From the NCBI RefSeq assembly GCF_040643635.1, contig NZ_JBEYUS010000009.1:1-64000 (forward strand): a DNA stretch of 64,000 nucleotides, given 5' to 3'. Below are positions 17,773 to 25,863 of the stretch, piece by piece. A program made the position numbers and the translations under genes. The notes under the pieces were generated by a model, which saw only the letters and a list, made by a program, of their open reading frames with translations, had not been told where the DNA came from and made no database searches. Source of the stretch: Saccharopolyspora_C sp040643635 (GTDB lineage Bacteria > Actinomycetota > Actinomycetes > Mycobacteriales > Pseudonocardiaceae). Numbering within the stretch: the stretch's first letter is position 1; every line of letters starts with the position of its first letter.

Positions 17773-17979
17773 CGCCCCGCACGTCCCCCGGCACCGACCG
17801 GCCGACAAGCCGCCCGGCGGAGAGGCGGATCGCCCGAAGGACGGGCGGACCGCCGCCCGGCCACCGGGCATCGACTTCCGGACACGCACCGAGGCCGATC
17901 GGCTGACGACCAGGCCCCGCCCCGGCTGCGACGGTGATCACCGACGACGGTGGACCCACCGGGAACGGAGCCGAGAACC

Positions 17980-18198
17980 ATGTCCCACCTGCTCGACCAC
18001 CTGGGCGTGCCCGCGCTGTGGCAGGGCGCGCTCCTGCTGACCGCGCTGTGCTTCCTGTTCGCGCTCGCCGACATCCTCGTGCAGCCGGAACTCGACGGCG
18101 GCCGCAAGCTGCTGTGGGGTCTGCTGGCCCTGGCGCTGCCCTTCGTCGGGCCGGTGCTCTGGTACCGCCTCGGCCCCCGCACCCTCCGCGAGGCGTGA
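17980..18198 (+). CDS. PLDc_N domain small membrane protein, copy 3
   Basis: A 72-residue, most diverged member of the trio: a hydrophobic helix (LWQGALLLTALCFLFALADI), then GGRKLLWGLLALALPFVGPV and a WYRLGPRTLREA end that matches the PLDc_N pattern of the upstream genes. AACGGAG precedes the ATG. It is followed by a degenerate palindromic repeat and then convergent genes, so it probably ends the transcription unit. Confidence 0.75.
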   Translation: MSHLLDHLGVPALWQGALLLTALCFLFALADILVQPELDGGRKLLWGLLALALPFVGPVLWYRLGPRTLREA

Positions 18199-18232
18199 TC
18201 GCCGCTCGGTCCCCGGTGCGCGGGCGTTGCGG

Positions 18233-18341
18233 AACCTCGCCGGGTTCCTCGCTGCGGGATCGTCGTGACCGGCGGCTCCGCCGCTGGAGACGACGCCGCG
18301 AGAACCCGCTGCGGTGCCGGTCGATCAGGCGGTCAGCGGCC
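18233..18341. repeat. Composite palindromic repeat, copy 2 (degenerate)
   Basis: This aligns with copy 1 through ACCTC..GGTTCCTCGCTGCGGGATCG, the central GGCGGCTCCGCCGC hairpin and GAGAACCCGCTGCGGTGCCGG, followed by a decayed GTCAGCGGCCGG. The right outer arm is shortened, so the long stem is lost. It lies in the convergent gap between the PLDc_N trio and nanE. Confidence 0.75.
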
Positions 18342-18373
18342 GGGCGAGCGAGCGGGACCGCTGCGCCGCGAAG

Positions 18374-19042
18374 TCACCCGGGCAGGGCGGCCGCGAACCA
18401 GCCGGTGATCGTGGTGGGGTGCGTGATGGCGGTGCCGACGACCACCGCGTGCGCGCCGCGGGCGATCGCCGCGGCGGCCTGCTGCGGCGTGTGGATGCGG
18501 CCTTCGGCGATGACCGGGACCGGCAGCGTCGCGACCAGCTCCTCGACCAGGTCCAGGTCGGGTCCGGTCGGTTTCGGACCCGTGCCGGTGTAGCCGGACA
18601 GCGTGCTGCCGACGACGTCCGCGCCCAGCTCCGCCGCCCGCACTCCTTCATCCACAGTGGACACGTCGGCCATCGCGAGCCGCCCGGCCGCGTGGATCGC
18701 GGCGATCGTCTCCGCCAGCGGCCGCCCGTCCGGGCGCACCCGGTCCGTGCCGTCGAAGGCGACCACGTCCGCGCCCGTCCCGGCCACCGCCACCGCGTGG
18801 TCCGCGGTCGGGGTGATGTACACGCCGGTCGCGCCGTCCTTCCACAGCCCGATCAGCGGCACGTCCACCGATTCGCGGATCGAGCGCAGGTCGTCCAGGC
18901 CCTGCGCCCGGATGCCCGCCGCCCCGCCGTGCAGCGCGGCCAGCGCCATCCGCCGCATCGAATCCGGGTCGCGCAGCGGCTCCCCGGGGTACGCCTGGCA
19001 GGACACGATCAGCCGTCCCCGCAACCGTTCCAGCACGTTCAC
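18374..19042 (-). CDS. nanE: N-acetylmannosamine-6-phosphate 2-epimerase
   Basis: A 222-residue TIM-barrel protein of the NanE family: LIVSCQAYPGEPL at the N-terminus (family SCQA.PGEPL), GAAGIRAQG, PLIGLWK, VYITPT, ADVSTVDEGVRAAELGADVV, STLSGYTG and PVIAEGRIHTPQQAA. These match the sugar-phosphate binding and catalytic loops of the family. It converts ManNAc-6-P to GlcNAc-6-P. The GTG at 19042 overlaps the kinase stop (GTGA), so it is the last coupled gene of the nanT-nanA-nanK-nanE operon. Confidence 0.9.
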   Translation of the reverse strand: MNVLERLRGRLIVSCQAYPGEPLRDPDSMRRMALAALHGGAAGIRAQGLDDLRSIRESVDVPLIGLWKDGATGVYITPTADHAVAVAGTGADVVAFDGTDRVRPDGRPLAETIAAIHAAGRLAMADVSTVDEGVRAAELGADVVGSTLSGYTGTGPKPTGPDLDLVEELVATLPVPVIAEGRIHTPQQAAAAIARGAHAVVVGTAITHPTTITGWFAAALPG

Positions 19043-19938
19043 CGCAGTTCCTCCCACGCCATCCGGGCGGCGCCGAGCACCGCCGCGTCGCCTCCGAGCT
19101 CGCCCGGCAGCACCGGGATCCCGCGCACCGCGGGCAGCACCTCCGCCGTCACCGCGTTGCGCAGCGGCCGCCACCAGGACGGACCGCACGCGGCGACGCC
19201 ACCGCCGATGAGCACCAGTGCCGGGTCGACCGCGTTCACCAGGCCGCCCAAGGCCTGCCCGAGCGCGGTCGCGCCGTCGGCCAGCACCGCCGCGGCGAGC
19301 GCGTCCCCGGTCTCGGCGAGCGCCGCGACCTCCGGCAGGGTCGTCGCCGCCCCGCCGCGCGCCCGGTACGCGGCGAGCAGCGCGGGCCCGCTGCCGACGC
19401 CCTCCACGTGGCCGGTGCCGCCGCACGGGCACGGTCGTCCCGCCGCCGCGGGCACCGGCAGGTGCCCGAGGTGCCCGGCCACCGCGTGCGCGCCGCGGTG
19501 CGGGCGCCCGTCGACCACCAGCGAACCGCCGATGCCGGTGCCGACCGCGGCGAACAGCACGTGCCGCCGGCCCGCGGCCGCGCCCGTCCACAGCTCGCCG
19601 AGCGCGTGCGCGTGCACGTCGTTGTCCACGACGACCGGAACTCCCAGCCGTGCGGCCACTTCCGCGCGCAGCTCGGTGCCCGCCCAGCCGCTGATCGAGT
19701 CCGTCGCCGAGCGCACCACGCCCGACTCGCGGTCGACGACCCCGGCGCTGCCCACCCCGGCGGCCGCGAACCCGCCGCCGAGCCGGGACACCGCCGCCGC
19801 GACCGCGTCGAGCACCGCCGCCGGGCCGTCCGCCGCAGGCGTCGGCACCGCGGCCCGGGACTCGATGGTGCCGTCCGCGGCGACCAGGCCCGCGACGATG
19901 CCGGTGCCGCCGATGTCGACGCCCACCACGCAGGTCAC
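19039..19938 (-). CDS. nanK: ROK family kinase, probable N-acetylmannosamine kinase
   Basis: A 299-residue ROK kinase. The N-terminal phosphate loop is GVDIGGTGIVAGLV, VVDNDVHAHALGE is the acceptor-side catalytic Asp region, and AAVGTGIGGSLVVDG is the second phosphate motif. A zinc-site-like segment PCPCGGTGHVEG has His where the consensus has its last Cys (CxCGxxGCxE). Position between the aldolase and the epimerase genes argues for ManNAc phosphorylation over a general glucokinase role. The GTG start at 19938 overlaps the nanA stop (GTGA). Specificity is inferred from context only. Confidence 0.85.
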   Translation of the reverse strand: MTCVVGVDIGGTGIVAGLVAADGTIESRAAVPTPAADGPAAVLDAVAAAVSRLGGGFAAAGVGSAGVVDRESGVVRSATDSISGWAGTELRAEVAARLGVPVVVDNDVHAHALGELWTGAAAGRRHVLFAAVGTGIGGSLVVDGRPHRGAHAVAGHLGHLPVPAAAGRPCPCGGTGHVEGVGSGPALLAAYRARGGAATTLPEVAALAETGDALAAAVLADGATALGQALGGLVNAVDPALVLIGGGVAACGPSWWRPLRNAVTAEVLPAVRGIPVLPGELGGDAAVLGAARMAWEELR

Positions 19939-20864
19939 AGCAGGCCCGCCGCGTCCAGCCGCAGCCGCACGCCGGCCACCTCGTCCTCGGTCAGCGGCAG
20001 CTGCGGCGGCGCCGTCACCGGGTGGTCGATGACGCCGCGCAGGTGCAGCGCCGCCTTGAACGCGCCCAGCGCGGCGGAGCTCGCCCCGATCCGCGCCGGA
20101 TCGCCCACCGAGGTCAGCGCGAACAGCCGGAACAGCCGTTCCTGCTCGGCCTGCGCCGCGTCCCAGTCGCCCGCGGCGCAGGCGCGGTGCAGCCGCACGT
20201 AGCCGTCCGGGTCCACGTTGCCCAGTCCCGGCACCACGCCGTCCGCGCCCATCCGCAGGTTGGTGTCCACCGTCAGCTCCGAGCCGGTGAACACCCGGAA
20301 CGACTCCAGGCCGCGATCCGCGCGCTCCACGAGCAGCCCGCGCAGTCCCGCGTCGTCCCCGCTGGAGTCCTTCACCCCGGCCAGCACGCCGTCCGCCGCG
20401 AGCTCCAGCAGCGTCGCCGCGCTCAGCTTCGAGTGCACCGACACCGGGATGTCGTAGGCCAGCAGCGGGAGCGCGGTGTCCTCGGCGAGCAGCCGGAAGT
20501 GGTAGGCGATCTCCGCCGGGTGGGTGCGGGTGTAGAACGGCGCGGTCGCCACCACCGCGTCGCACCCGGCGCGTTCCGCGGCGCGCACGTGCTCGCGCAC
20601 CCGCGCGGTGGTGGTGTCGATGACCCCGGCCAGCACCGGGACGCGCCCGGAGACGACGGCCGCGGTGGTGCGCAGCACCTGCTCGCGCTGCGCGTCGGTC
20701 AGGTACGCCATCTCGCCGGTGGAGCCGAGCGCGAAGATGCCGTCCACCCCGGCCGCCAGCAGGTGCTCCAGGAGCCGTTCCAGCGAACCGGTGTCCACCT
20801 CCAGGTCGGGGGTGAGCGGGGTGCACACCGGCGGGACGACGCCGCCGCGGATGCGGGAATCCAT
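19935..20864 (-). CDS. nanA: N-acetylneuraminate lyase-type class I aldolase
   Basis: A 309-residue DHDPS/NAL superfamily protein: ALGSTGEMAYLT phosphate/pyruvate loop, Tyr137 in AYDIPVSVH and the Schiff-base Lys165 in AGVKDSSGD, at the same numbering as E. coli NanA. It splits N-acetylneuraminate to ManNAc and pyruvate in this context. The superfamily also includes DHDPS and KDG aldolases, so identity rests on the flanking nanT, kinase and epimerase genes. It starts 46 bases after the transporter stop. Confidence 0.82.
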   Translation of the reverse strand: MDSRIRGGVVPPVCTPLTPDLEVDTGSLERLLEHLLAAGVDGIFALGSTGEMAYLTDAQREQVLRTTAAVVSGRVPVLAGVIDTTTARVREHVRAAERAGCDAVVATAPFYTRTHPAEIAYHFRLLAEDTALPLLAYDIPVSVHSKLSAATLLELAADGVLAGVKDSSGDDAGLRGLLVERADRGLESFRVFTGSELTVDTNLRMGADGVVPGLGNVDPDGYVRLHRACAAGDWDAAQAEQERLFRLFALTSVGDPARIGASSAALGAFKAALHLRGVIDHPVTAPPQLPLTEDEVAGVRLRLDAAGLL

Positions 20865-20910
20865 GTCTCTCCTTCGATTTCTCGGTTCGGGACGCGGGCC
20901 GAGCCCCGGT

Positions 20911-22380
20911 TCAGGACGCGGCGCGGAGTTCGCTGCCGTCGACCGCGTCCGTGGTCCACACCGCGTCCGGGCGCAGCCACCGCTGCATCCGGGACGGGGC
21001 GTCGACGGCGATGAGGATCAGCACCACGAAGGTCAGGCCGAACGACAGCACGGCCAGCGCGGTCCCCAGGCTGAGGCTGCCGCCGAGCGCGGCCCCGAGC
21101 GCCGGGGCGACCGCGCCGCCGAGCGAGCCGACGTTGTAGCTGAACCCGAGCGCGGCGGCCCGGTGCCGCACGTCGAAGTAGCCGCCGATCCACTTCGGCA
21201 GCAGTCCGGCGATGCCCTGGCCGAACACCTGCTGCACGAACAGCAGCGCACCCAGCGCGAGCAGGCTGCTGCCGCCGACCGCGAACACCGGGAAGATCAC
21301 GACCTGCGAAACGAGCAGGCTGATCCAGTAGGCCCGCCGGGTGCCCAGCCGGTCCCCGGTGAACCCGGCGACGCAGCAGCCGACCGCGGCGCCGAGTCCG
21401 GCGAAGAACAGCACGTTCCCGGTGTCGGTGGCGCTGTAGCCGAGGTCGGTCTTCAGGTACGTCGGCAGCAGCGACTGGATCGGCCACGAGTACAGGAACG
21501 CGGTGAACACGATGACCAGCACGGTGATGCCGGTCGGCCAGCGCGGCCCGGTGAACTGCACCATGTAGGACGCGAACACGGCGGCGGTGAGCAGGCCCAG
21601 CACCGCGATCAGCCAGCCCGATCCGACGGCCTGCGTGAAGATCGCGATGAGCGCGCCGAGCGCCACGACCCCGCTCACCGCGTTGAGCACCGCGCGGCGC
21701 CCGGTGAACAGGATGCCGATGACCGACGGGGTCGCGTCCTGCCGCGCGGCGGCCTGCGACCAGTCCCGGGATTCGGGGATGCTGCGGCGCAGCCAGACGG
21801 CCAGCAGGATCGGCAGCAGCCCGATCCAGAACAGGGCGCGCCAGCCGAAGTTCGGCACGATGAGGCTGTAGGCCTGCGCGGCGACGACGGTGCCGATGGA
21901 GTAGCCGGAGATGAGGAATCCGCTGGCCTTGTTCCGCATCGACGTCGGCCAGGACTCGATGACGTAGGTGGAGCTGGCCCCGTACTCGCCCGCCATGCCG
22001 AGGCCGACGACGAGCCGGGCGGCGAACAGCACGCCGAAGGTGGGGGCGAGCCCGCAGATCAGCGTGCCGACGGAGAACAGCACGATGCTGGCGATCATCG
22101 CGGACTTGCGGCCGAACCGGTCGGCGAGCGCGCCGAGGGTGAGCCCGCCGATCCACCGCGAGATGAACGCGGCCGACACGAGCGTGGCCGCTTGCACGGT
22201 GGTGAGCCCGAATTCCGCCTTCACCTCGGTGAGCACCAGCGTGATCAGCACGAAGTCGAAGCCGTCCAGCAGGTAGCCGATCCAGGCGGCCGCGAACGCC
22301 TTCCACTGCGCGCGGTCCAGCTGCCGGTACCAGGGCGCGGGCGCGCTGGGCGGATCTGCGGTGGGGGTGGCGCGGCGCAT
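20911..22380 (-). CDS. nanT: Sialic acid MFS transporter NanT
   Basis: A 489-residue MFS protein collinear with E. coli NanT from start to end: PWYRQLDRAQWKAFAAAWIG, YLLDGFDFVLITLVLTEVKA, YVIESWPTSMRNKASGFLIS, AFLYSWPIQSLLPTYLKTDL, GAAVGCCVAGFTGDRLGTR and MQRWLRPDAVWTTDAVDG. Such continuous identity over a transporter strongly supports sialic acid:proton symport. E. coli NanT has 14 predicted helices and the insert seems kept. It heads the operon nanT-nanA-nanK-nanE and diverges from a FadR-type regulator. Confidence 0.92.
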   Translation of the reverse strand: MRRATPTADPPSAPAPWYRQLDRAQWKAFAAAWIGYLLDGFDFVLITLVLTEVKAEFGLTTVQAATLVSAAFISRWIGGLTLGALADRFGRKSAMIASIVLFSVGTLICGLAPTFGVLFAARLVVGLGMAGEYGASSTYVIESWPTSMRNKASGFLISGYSIGTVVAAQAYSLIVPNFGWRALFWIGLLPILLAVWLRRSIPESRDWSQAAARQDATPSVIGILFTGRRAVLNAVSGVVALGALIAIFTQAVGSGWLIAVLGLLTAAVFASYMVQFTGPRWPTGITVLVIVFTAFLYSWPIQSLLPTYLKTDLGYSATDTGNVLFFAGLGAAVGCCVAGFTGDRLGTRRAYWISLLVSQVVIFPVFAVGGSSLLALGALLFVQQVFGQGIAGLLPKWIGGYFDVRHRAAALGFSYNVGSLGGAVAPALGAALGGSLSLGTALAVLSFGLTFVVLILIAVDAPSRMQRWLRPDAVWTTDAVDGSELRAAS

Positions 22381-22500
22381 GGGTCACCTCGGTTCACGAG
22401 CGCTCGTCGTCGGGCCCGGTCCGCGCGGGGGTAGCGGCGTCGGCAGGGTCGGCTGCGAGCTCCGGACGTGCCGCACCTCGCTGTGCGGACGTAGGACGTC

Positions 22501-22515
22501 AGACGTTGGACGTCT
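22501..22515. promoter_or_regulatory. Candidate operator in the nanT/regulator divergent promoter
   Basis: AGACGTTGGACGTCT is a perfect inverted repeat (6-base arms, 3-base spacer), preceded by another GGACGTC at 22494-22500. It lies 121 bases from the nanT start and 71 from the regulator start. It overlaps a possible -35 (TTGGAC, 22506-22511) with TAGAGT at 22531-22536 as a -10. Binding by the adjacent GntR protein is inferred. Confidence 0.5.
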
Positions 22516-22586
22516 TGGTCGATCGGACTGTAGAGTGCGACCCACGGCGTGTAAACCCCGCGACACCAGTGCGAGGCGGAGAACCG

Positions 22587-23285
22587 ATGACAGACGTGGC
22601 GATCGGCGCGGCCCGCCGCCCGGCGCTGGATCCGCTGCCCGAGCGGGTGCTGGAGCTGATCCACGAGCGCGGGCTGGGCCCCGGTGATCCGATGCCGACC
22701 GAGCTGGAGCTGATCGAACTGCTCGGGGTGTCGCGGAACAGCGTGCGGGAGGCGGTGCGCTCGCTGCGCGCCCTCGGCATCGTCGACGTCCGGCACGGGC
22801 ACGGCACCGTCGTGGGGGAGGCCTCGCTGCACGTGCTGTCGCCGTCGCTGGCGTTCCGCGCCGTCGCGGGCGGGGACGGCCTGGCGGGGCTGCGCAACCT
22901 CATCGAGGTGCGGGAGCTGATCGAGGTCGGCGTCGCCGGCCGCCTCGCGGGGACGCTCGACGAGTCCACTTTGGACAGGTTGGACGCGCTGTGCACCGCG
23001 ATGGGCGAGACCGAGCTCGACCCGGAGACCGACCGCGAGTTCCACCGGCTGCTGTACGCGCGGGTGGACAACCCGCTGATCGGGCAGCTCGTCGACGTGT
23101 TCTGGGACGCCTACCGCACCGCGCACGACGCGCTCAGCGCGCCCGGACCCGCCGAGCGGGCCGAGACGGTGCGGCTGCACGCCGCGATCGTCGACGCGCT
23201 GCGCGCCGGGGACTCCGCCGCCGCGCGCGCGGCGATGACCGCCCACTTCGCCGAGATCAACCACCGCCTCGGCTTCGACGCCTGA
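22587..23285 (+). CDS. FadR-type GntR regulator, probable sialic acid operon repressor
   Basis: A 232-residue GntR/FadR protein. Its winged helix at about 15-85 contains GDPMPTELELIELLGVSRNS and VREAVRSLRALGIVDVRHGH. The FCD domain has the metal-binding type pattern DREFHRLLY, RLHAAIVDAL and AMTAHFAEINHRL. GGCGGAG precedes the ATG at 22587; an earlier in-frame start at 22506 falls inside the operator region and is rejected. It is divergent from nanT, the usual place for a NanR-like repressor, and its operator is probably the palindrome at 22501-22515. It is analogous to E. coli NanR in family and location, but the ligand is unproven. Confidence 0.85.
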   Translation: MTDVAIGAARRPALDPLPERVLELIHERGLGPGDPMPTELELIELLGVSRNSVREAVRSLRALGIVDVRHGHGTVVGEASLHVLSPSLAFRAVAGGDGLAGLRNLIEVRELIEVGVAGRLAGTLDESTLDRLDALCTAMGETELDPETDREFHRLLYARVDNPLIGQLVDVFWDAYRTAHDALSAPGPAERAETVRLHAAIVDALRAGDSAAARAAMTAHFAEINHRLGFDA

Positions 23286-23362
23286 CCGGCCTGCGGCCCG
23301 GCTGACCGCCCCCACCCACCCGACCACCCGGCTCGGGCGCCCCACCCGCTCCCGAACTCCCG

Positions 23363-23480
23363 CAGGTGAGTGACCCGTTCGCCCAGCCGTGCCGGGCGGG
23401 TGGGCCACTCACCTGGTGGGGTTTTGCAGGTGGGTGGCCCGTTCGGTCAGCCACGCTGGGCGGGTGGGCCACTCACCTGG
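23363..23480. repeat. Two CAGGTG hairpins in tandem between convergent genes
   Basis: Two 53-54 base units (23363-23415, 23427-23480). Each begins CAGGTGRGTGRCCCG and ends GGGCCACTCACCTGG, so each can fold on itself. They lie between the stop codons of the FadR-type gene and formate dehydrogenase and may act as a bidirectional terminator. Related hairpins occur at 37891-37943 and 38678-38711. Confidence 0.75.
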
Positions 23481-23484
23481 TGGG

Positions 23485-24645
23485 TCAGCCGCTGGTGGAG
23501 TAGGCGTGGGCTCCGGCTCCGGCGAGCTTCCCGCCGTCGACGATCAGGTACTCGTCCCGCAGCGGCCGCTCCGCCAGCCAGGACTCCAGGATCTCCCGGG
23601 TGCCCGCCGCGTAGCGGGCCTGCGCGCTGAGCGTGGAACCCGAGGTGTGCGGCGTCATCCCCTGGTGCGGCATCGTCCGCCACGGGTGGTCGGCGGGCGC
23701 GGGCTGCGGGTACCAGACGTCCCCCGCGTACCCGGCGAGCCGCCCGCTCTCCAGCGCCCGCACGATCGCGTCCCGGTCGGTGATCCGGGCCCGCGCCGTG
23801 TTGATCAGGAAGGTGCCGCGCTTCATCGTGGACAGCAGCTCGTCGCCGAACAGCCCCTCGGTCTCCGGGTGCAGCGGCGCGTTGATCGTGACCACGTCGC
23901 AGTGCGGCACCATGTCCGCGGCGCTCGGGTGGAACGTCAGGTTCAGCTCCCGCTCCACCTCCTCCGGCAGCCGGTGCCGGTCGGTGTAGTGCAGGCGCAC
24001 GTCGAACGGCGCGAGCCTGCGCAGCACCGCCAGCCCGATGCGGCCGGCCGCGACGGTGCCGACGTGCATGCCCTCCAGGTCGTAGGCGCGGGACACCGCG
24101 TCGGCGATGTTCCAGCCGCCGTCCCGCACGATCCGGTGCGACGGCAGGTAGTTCCGCACCTGCGACAGGATCATCATCACCACGTGCTCGGCGACGCTGA
24201 TGCTGTTGCTGAACGTCACCTCCGCGACCGTGATGCCGTGCGCGACCGCCGCGTCCAGGTCCACGTGGTCGGAGCCGATGCCCGCGGTCACCGCCAGCTT
24301 CAGCTTCGGCGCCCGCGCGATGCGCTCCGCGGTCAGGTAGGCGGGCCAGAACGGCTGCGAGATCACCACGTCCGCGTCGGGCAGCTCCCGGTCGAACTCC
24401 GAGTCCGGGCCCTCCTTGTCGGAGGTGACGACCAGGGTGTGGCCCTGCGCTTCGAGGAACTCCCGCAGGCCCAGTTCACCGGAGACGCTGCCCAGCAGCG
24501 CACCCGGCGTGAAGTCGACCTCCTCCGGTGTCGGCAGCGCCTGCCCGTTCGGGTACCGCTCCAGCTCCGGGAGTCCGTCCCGGGGGAACGACTCCGGGTA
24601 GCCGTCCACCGGGTCCGGGTACAACACGCAGAGAATCTTGGCCAT
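23485..24645 (-). CDS. fdh: NAD-dependent formate dehydrogenase
   Basis: A 386-residue D-2-hydroxyacid dehydrogenase-fold enzyme nearly collinear with Pseudomonas sp. 101 FDH. Shared blocks are GTVAAGRIGLAVLRRLAPFD, YTDRHRLPEEVERELNLTFH, DVWYPQPAPADHPWRTMP and QARYAAGTREILESWLAERP. The formate-site arginine is Arg285 (NTARARI; usual form NTARGKL) and the catalytic His is His333 (TPHTSGSTL; usual PHISGTTL). Both sit one residue on from the Pseudomonas numbering. It oxidises formate to CO2 with NAD+. The gene stands alone, with no carbon-one genes around it; formate detoxification or NADH supply is inferred. Confidence 0.93.
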   Translation of the reverse strand: MAKILCVLYPDPVDGYPESFPRDGLPELERYPNGQALPTPEEVDFTPGALLGSVSGELGLREFLEAQGHTLVVTSDKEGPDSEFDRELPDADVVISQPFWPAYLTAERIARAPKLKLAVTAGIGSDHVDLDAAVAHGITVAEVTFSNSISVAEHVVMMILSQVRNYLPSHRIVRDGGWNIADAVSRAYDLEGMHVGTVAAGRIGLAVLRRLAPFDVRLHYTDRHRLPEEVERELNLTFHPSAADMVPHCDVVTINAPLHPETEGLFGDELLSTMKRGTFLINTARARITDRDAIVRALESGRLAGYAGDVWYPQPAPADHPWRTMPHQGMTPHTSGSTLSAQARYAAGTREILESWLAERPLRDEYLIVDGGKLAGAGAHAYSTSG

Positions 24646-24978
24646 CGGACGAGCTCCGCTTCCTCGAGGGGTGCGTACCCCTCGACCGTCCACCCGCGCC
24701 GCGCTGATCGTCCACGCGATCGCGCTTATCGCCGGATAACCGGCGCCTATCCCGGCAGGTGAGCGCGCCGGCGCCGGAACCGGCGCCCGCGAAGATCGTG
24801 CTTCCGGGTGACGGGGGAGCGGACCGCCGCGAGACGCGCGGAACCCCCGCCGCACCGCGACGGGGGTTCCGCACCGCGATCCCGCCCGGCGCCGTTCTCG
24901 GGCGACGCCGATCGCTCCGCGCGAGGCGGATCGGGCTGCGGAATTCGCGGGAACCGCTCCGGGGAGCACCGGATCGGA
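24646..24978. other. Intergenic stretch, nothing recognised
   Basis: 333 bases between the formate dehydrogenase start and the lipoprotein stop. It contains a GC-rich inverted stretch around 24760-24790 (GCGCCGG..CCGGCGCC) that could terminate the lipoprotein transcript, and presumably the fdh promoter. No coding potential seen. Confidence 0.45.
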
Positions 24979-25563
24979 TCAGAAGGTGACGCCCTGCGCC
25001 GACGGCTGCAGCGTGCCGACCTGCATCGACTCGATGGGGAACTCGAGGTATTCGGCCTCGCCGCTCTCGATGTTCACGTTCACGTCACCGGAGGTGTCGG
25101 AGAAGCTCGCCCGGAAACCGGTGGCGGCCCGCACCTCGTTCTTGTCGCCGAGCTCGAAGTGCACGCCCGCGAACGCGGTGCGGCCCGGCTCCAGCGAGAT
25201 CTCGGTGCGACCGCCCGGAATCTCGACGTTCTCGGTCGGCACGCCCTCGATCGGCGAACCGCTCATGTCCTGCGGCGTCAGCTCCACCCAGCCCGAGACC
25301 GGGCAGGTCTGGTCCGATTCGTTCGTGACGGCCAGCAGGTTCACGCCGGGGCGCCCGGGCTGCGGGATCAGGTCGACCTTGTAGTCCGCCGCGGAGCAGG
25401 GGGAAGCGGAGATGTCCTCAGTGGACCCGCCGCCCTGCTGCACGGCCGCGTTCGACGCCCCGGACGGCGCGGCGCCGGTGGCCTGGCCGCAGCCGACGAG
25501 CAGCAGCGCCCCGCTGAACAGCGCGGCGGCGGCACCGATCTTGCGGGTCTTGGTGAGCGACAT
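24979..25563 (-). CDS. Lipoprotein, DUF4232-like
   Basis: A 194-residue precursor with a lipoprotein signal (RKIGAAAALFSGALLLVGCG, lipobox LVGC). A Ser/Gly/Gln-rich linker follows, then a beta-sandwich domain of about 130 residues with a likely disulfide (ASPCSAADYKV with DQTCPVSGWVEL). The layout and the NESDQTCPVSGWVELTPQDM region fit the DUF4232 lipoproteins common in actinomycetes. Anchored outside the membrane; role unknown. It diverges from the amidase gene with a 300-base shared promoter region. Confidence 0.75.
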   Translation of the reverse strand: MSLTKTRKIGAAAALFSGALLLVGCGQATGAAPSGASNAAVQQGGGSTEDISASPCSAADYKVDLIPQPGRPGVNLLAVTNESDQTCPVSGWVELTPQDMSGSPIEGVPTENVEIPGGRTEISLEPGRTAFAGVHFELGDKNEVRAATGFRASFSDTSGDVNVNIESGEAEYLEFPIESMQVGTLQPSAQGVTF

Positions 25564-25863
25564 GGTGTTTCCCCCTTCTCGGATTTCGCACGGTCGCCGT
25601 GCGCTTCTCATGCCGTAGGACGTGCGGTCCGGGGCGAGGTTGCCGAGGTCGTGCGGAAAACTCGTTCGTGCGGGTATCCCCGCTCGCCCTTTCGGCTCAG
25701 CTCCGCCCGCCGCGGTGGTCGTTAAGATTCACCCACTCGTGCGAGGAAGCGACATTCCGCCGCGCGGCACCGGGCATCGACGTCCGCTGCGCCGCCGCGC
25801 AGCTCCCCACGCGCGAGCCGCCGGATCGCCGCGCGCGATCGCCAGAGACACGGGTAGGTCCAC

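Noticed and set aside
22506..22586. N-terminal extension of the FadR-type regulator
   Set aside because: It would translate the operator/promoter region; the ATG at 22587 has a proper ribosome binding site and family-like length.
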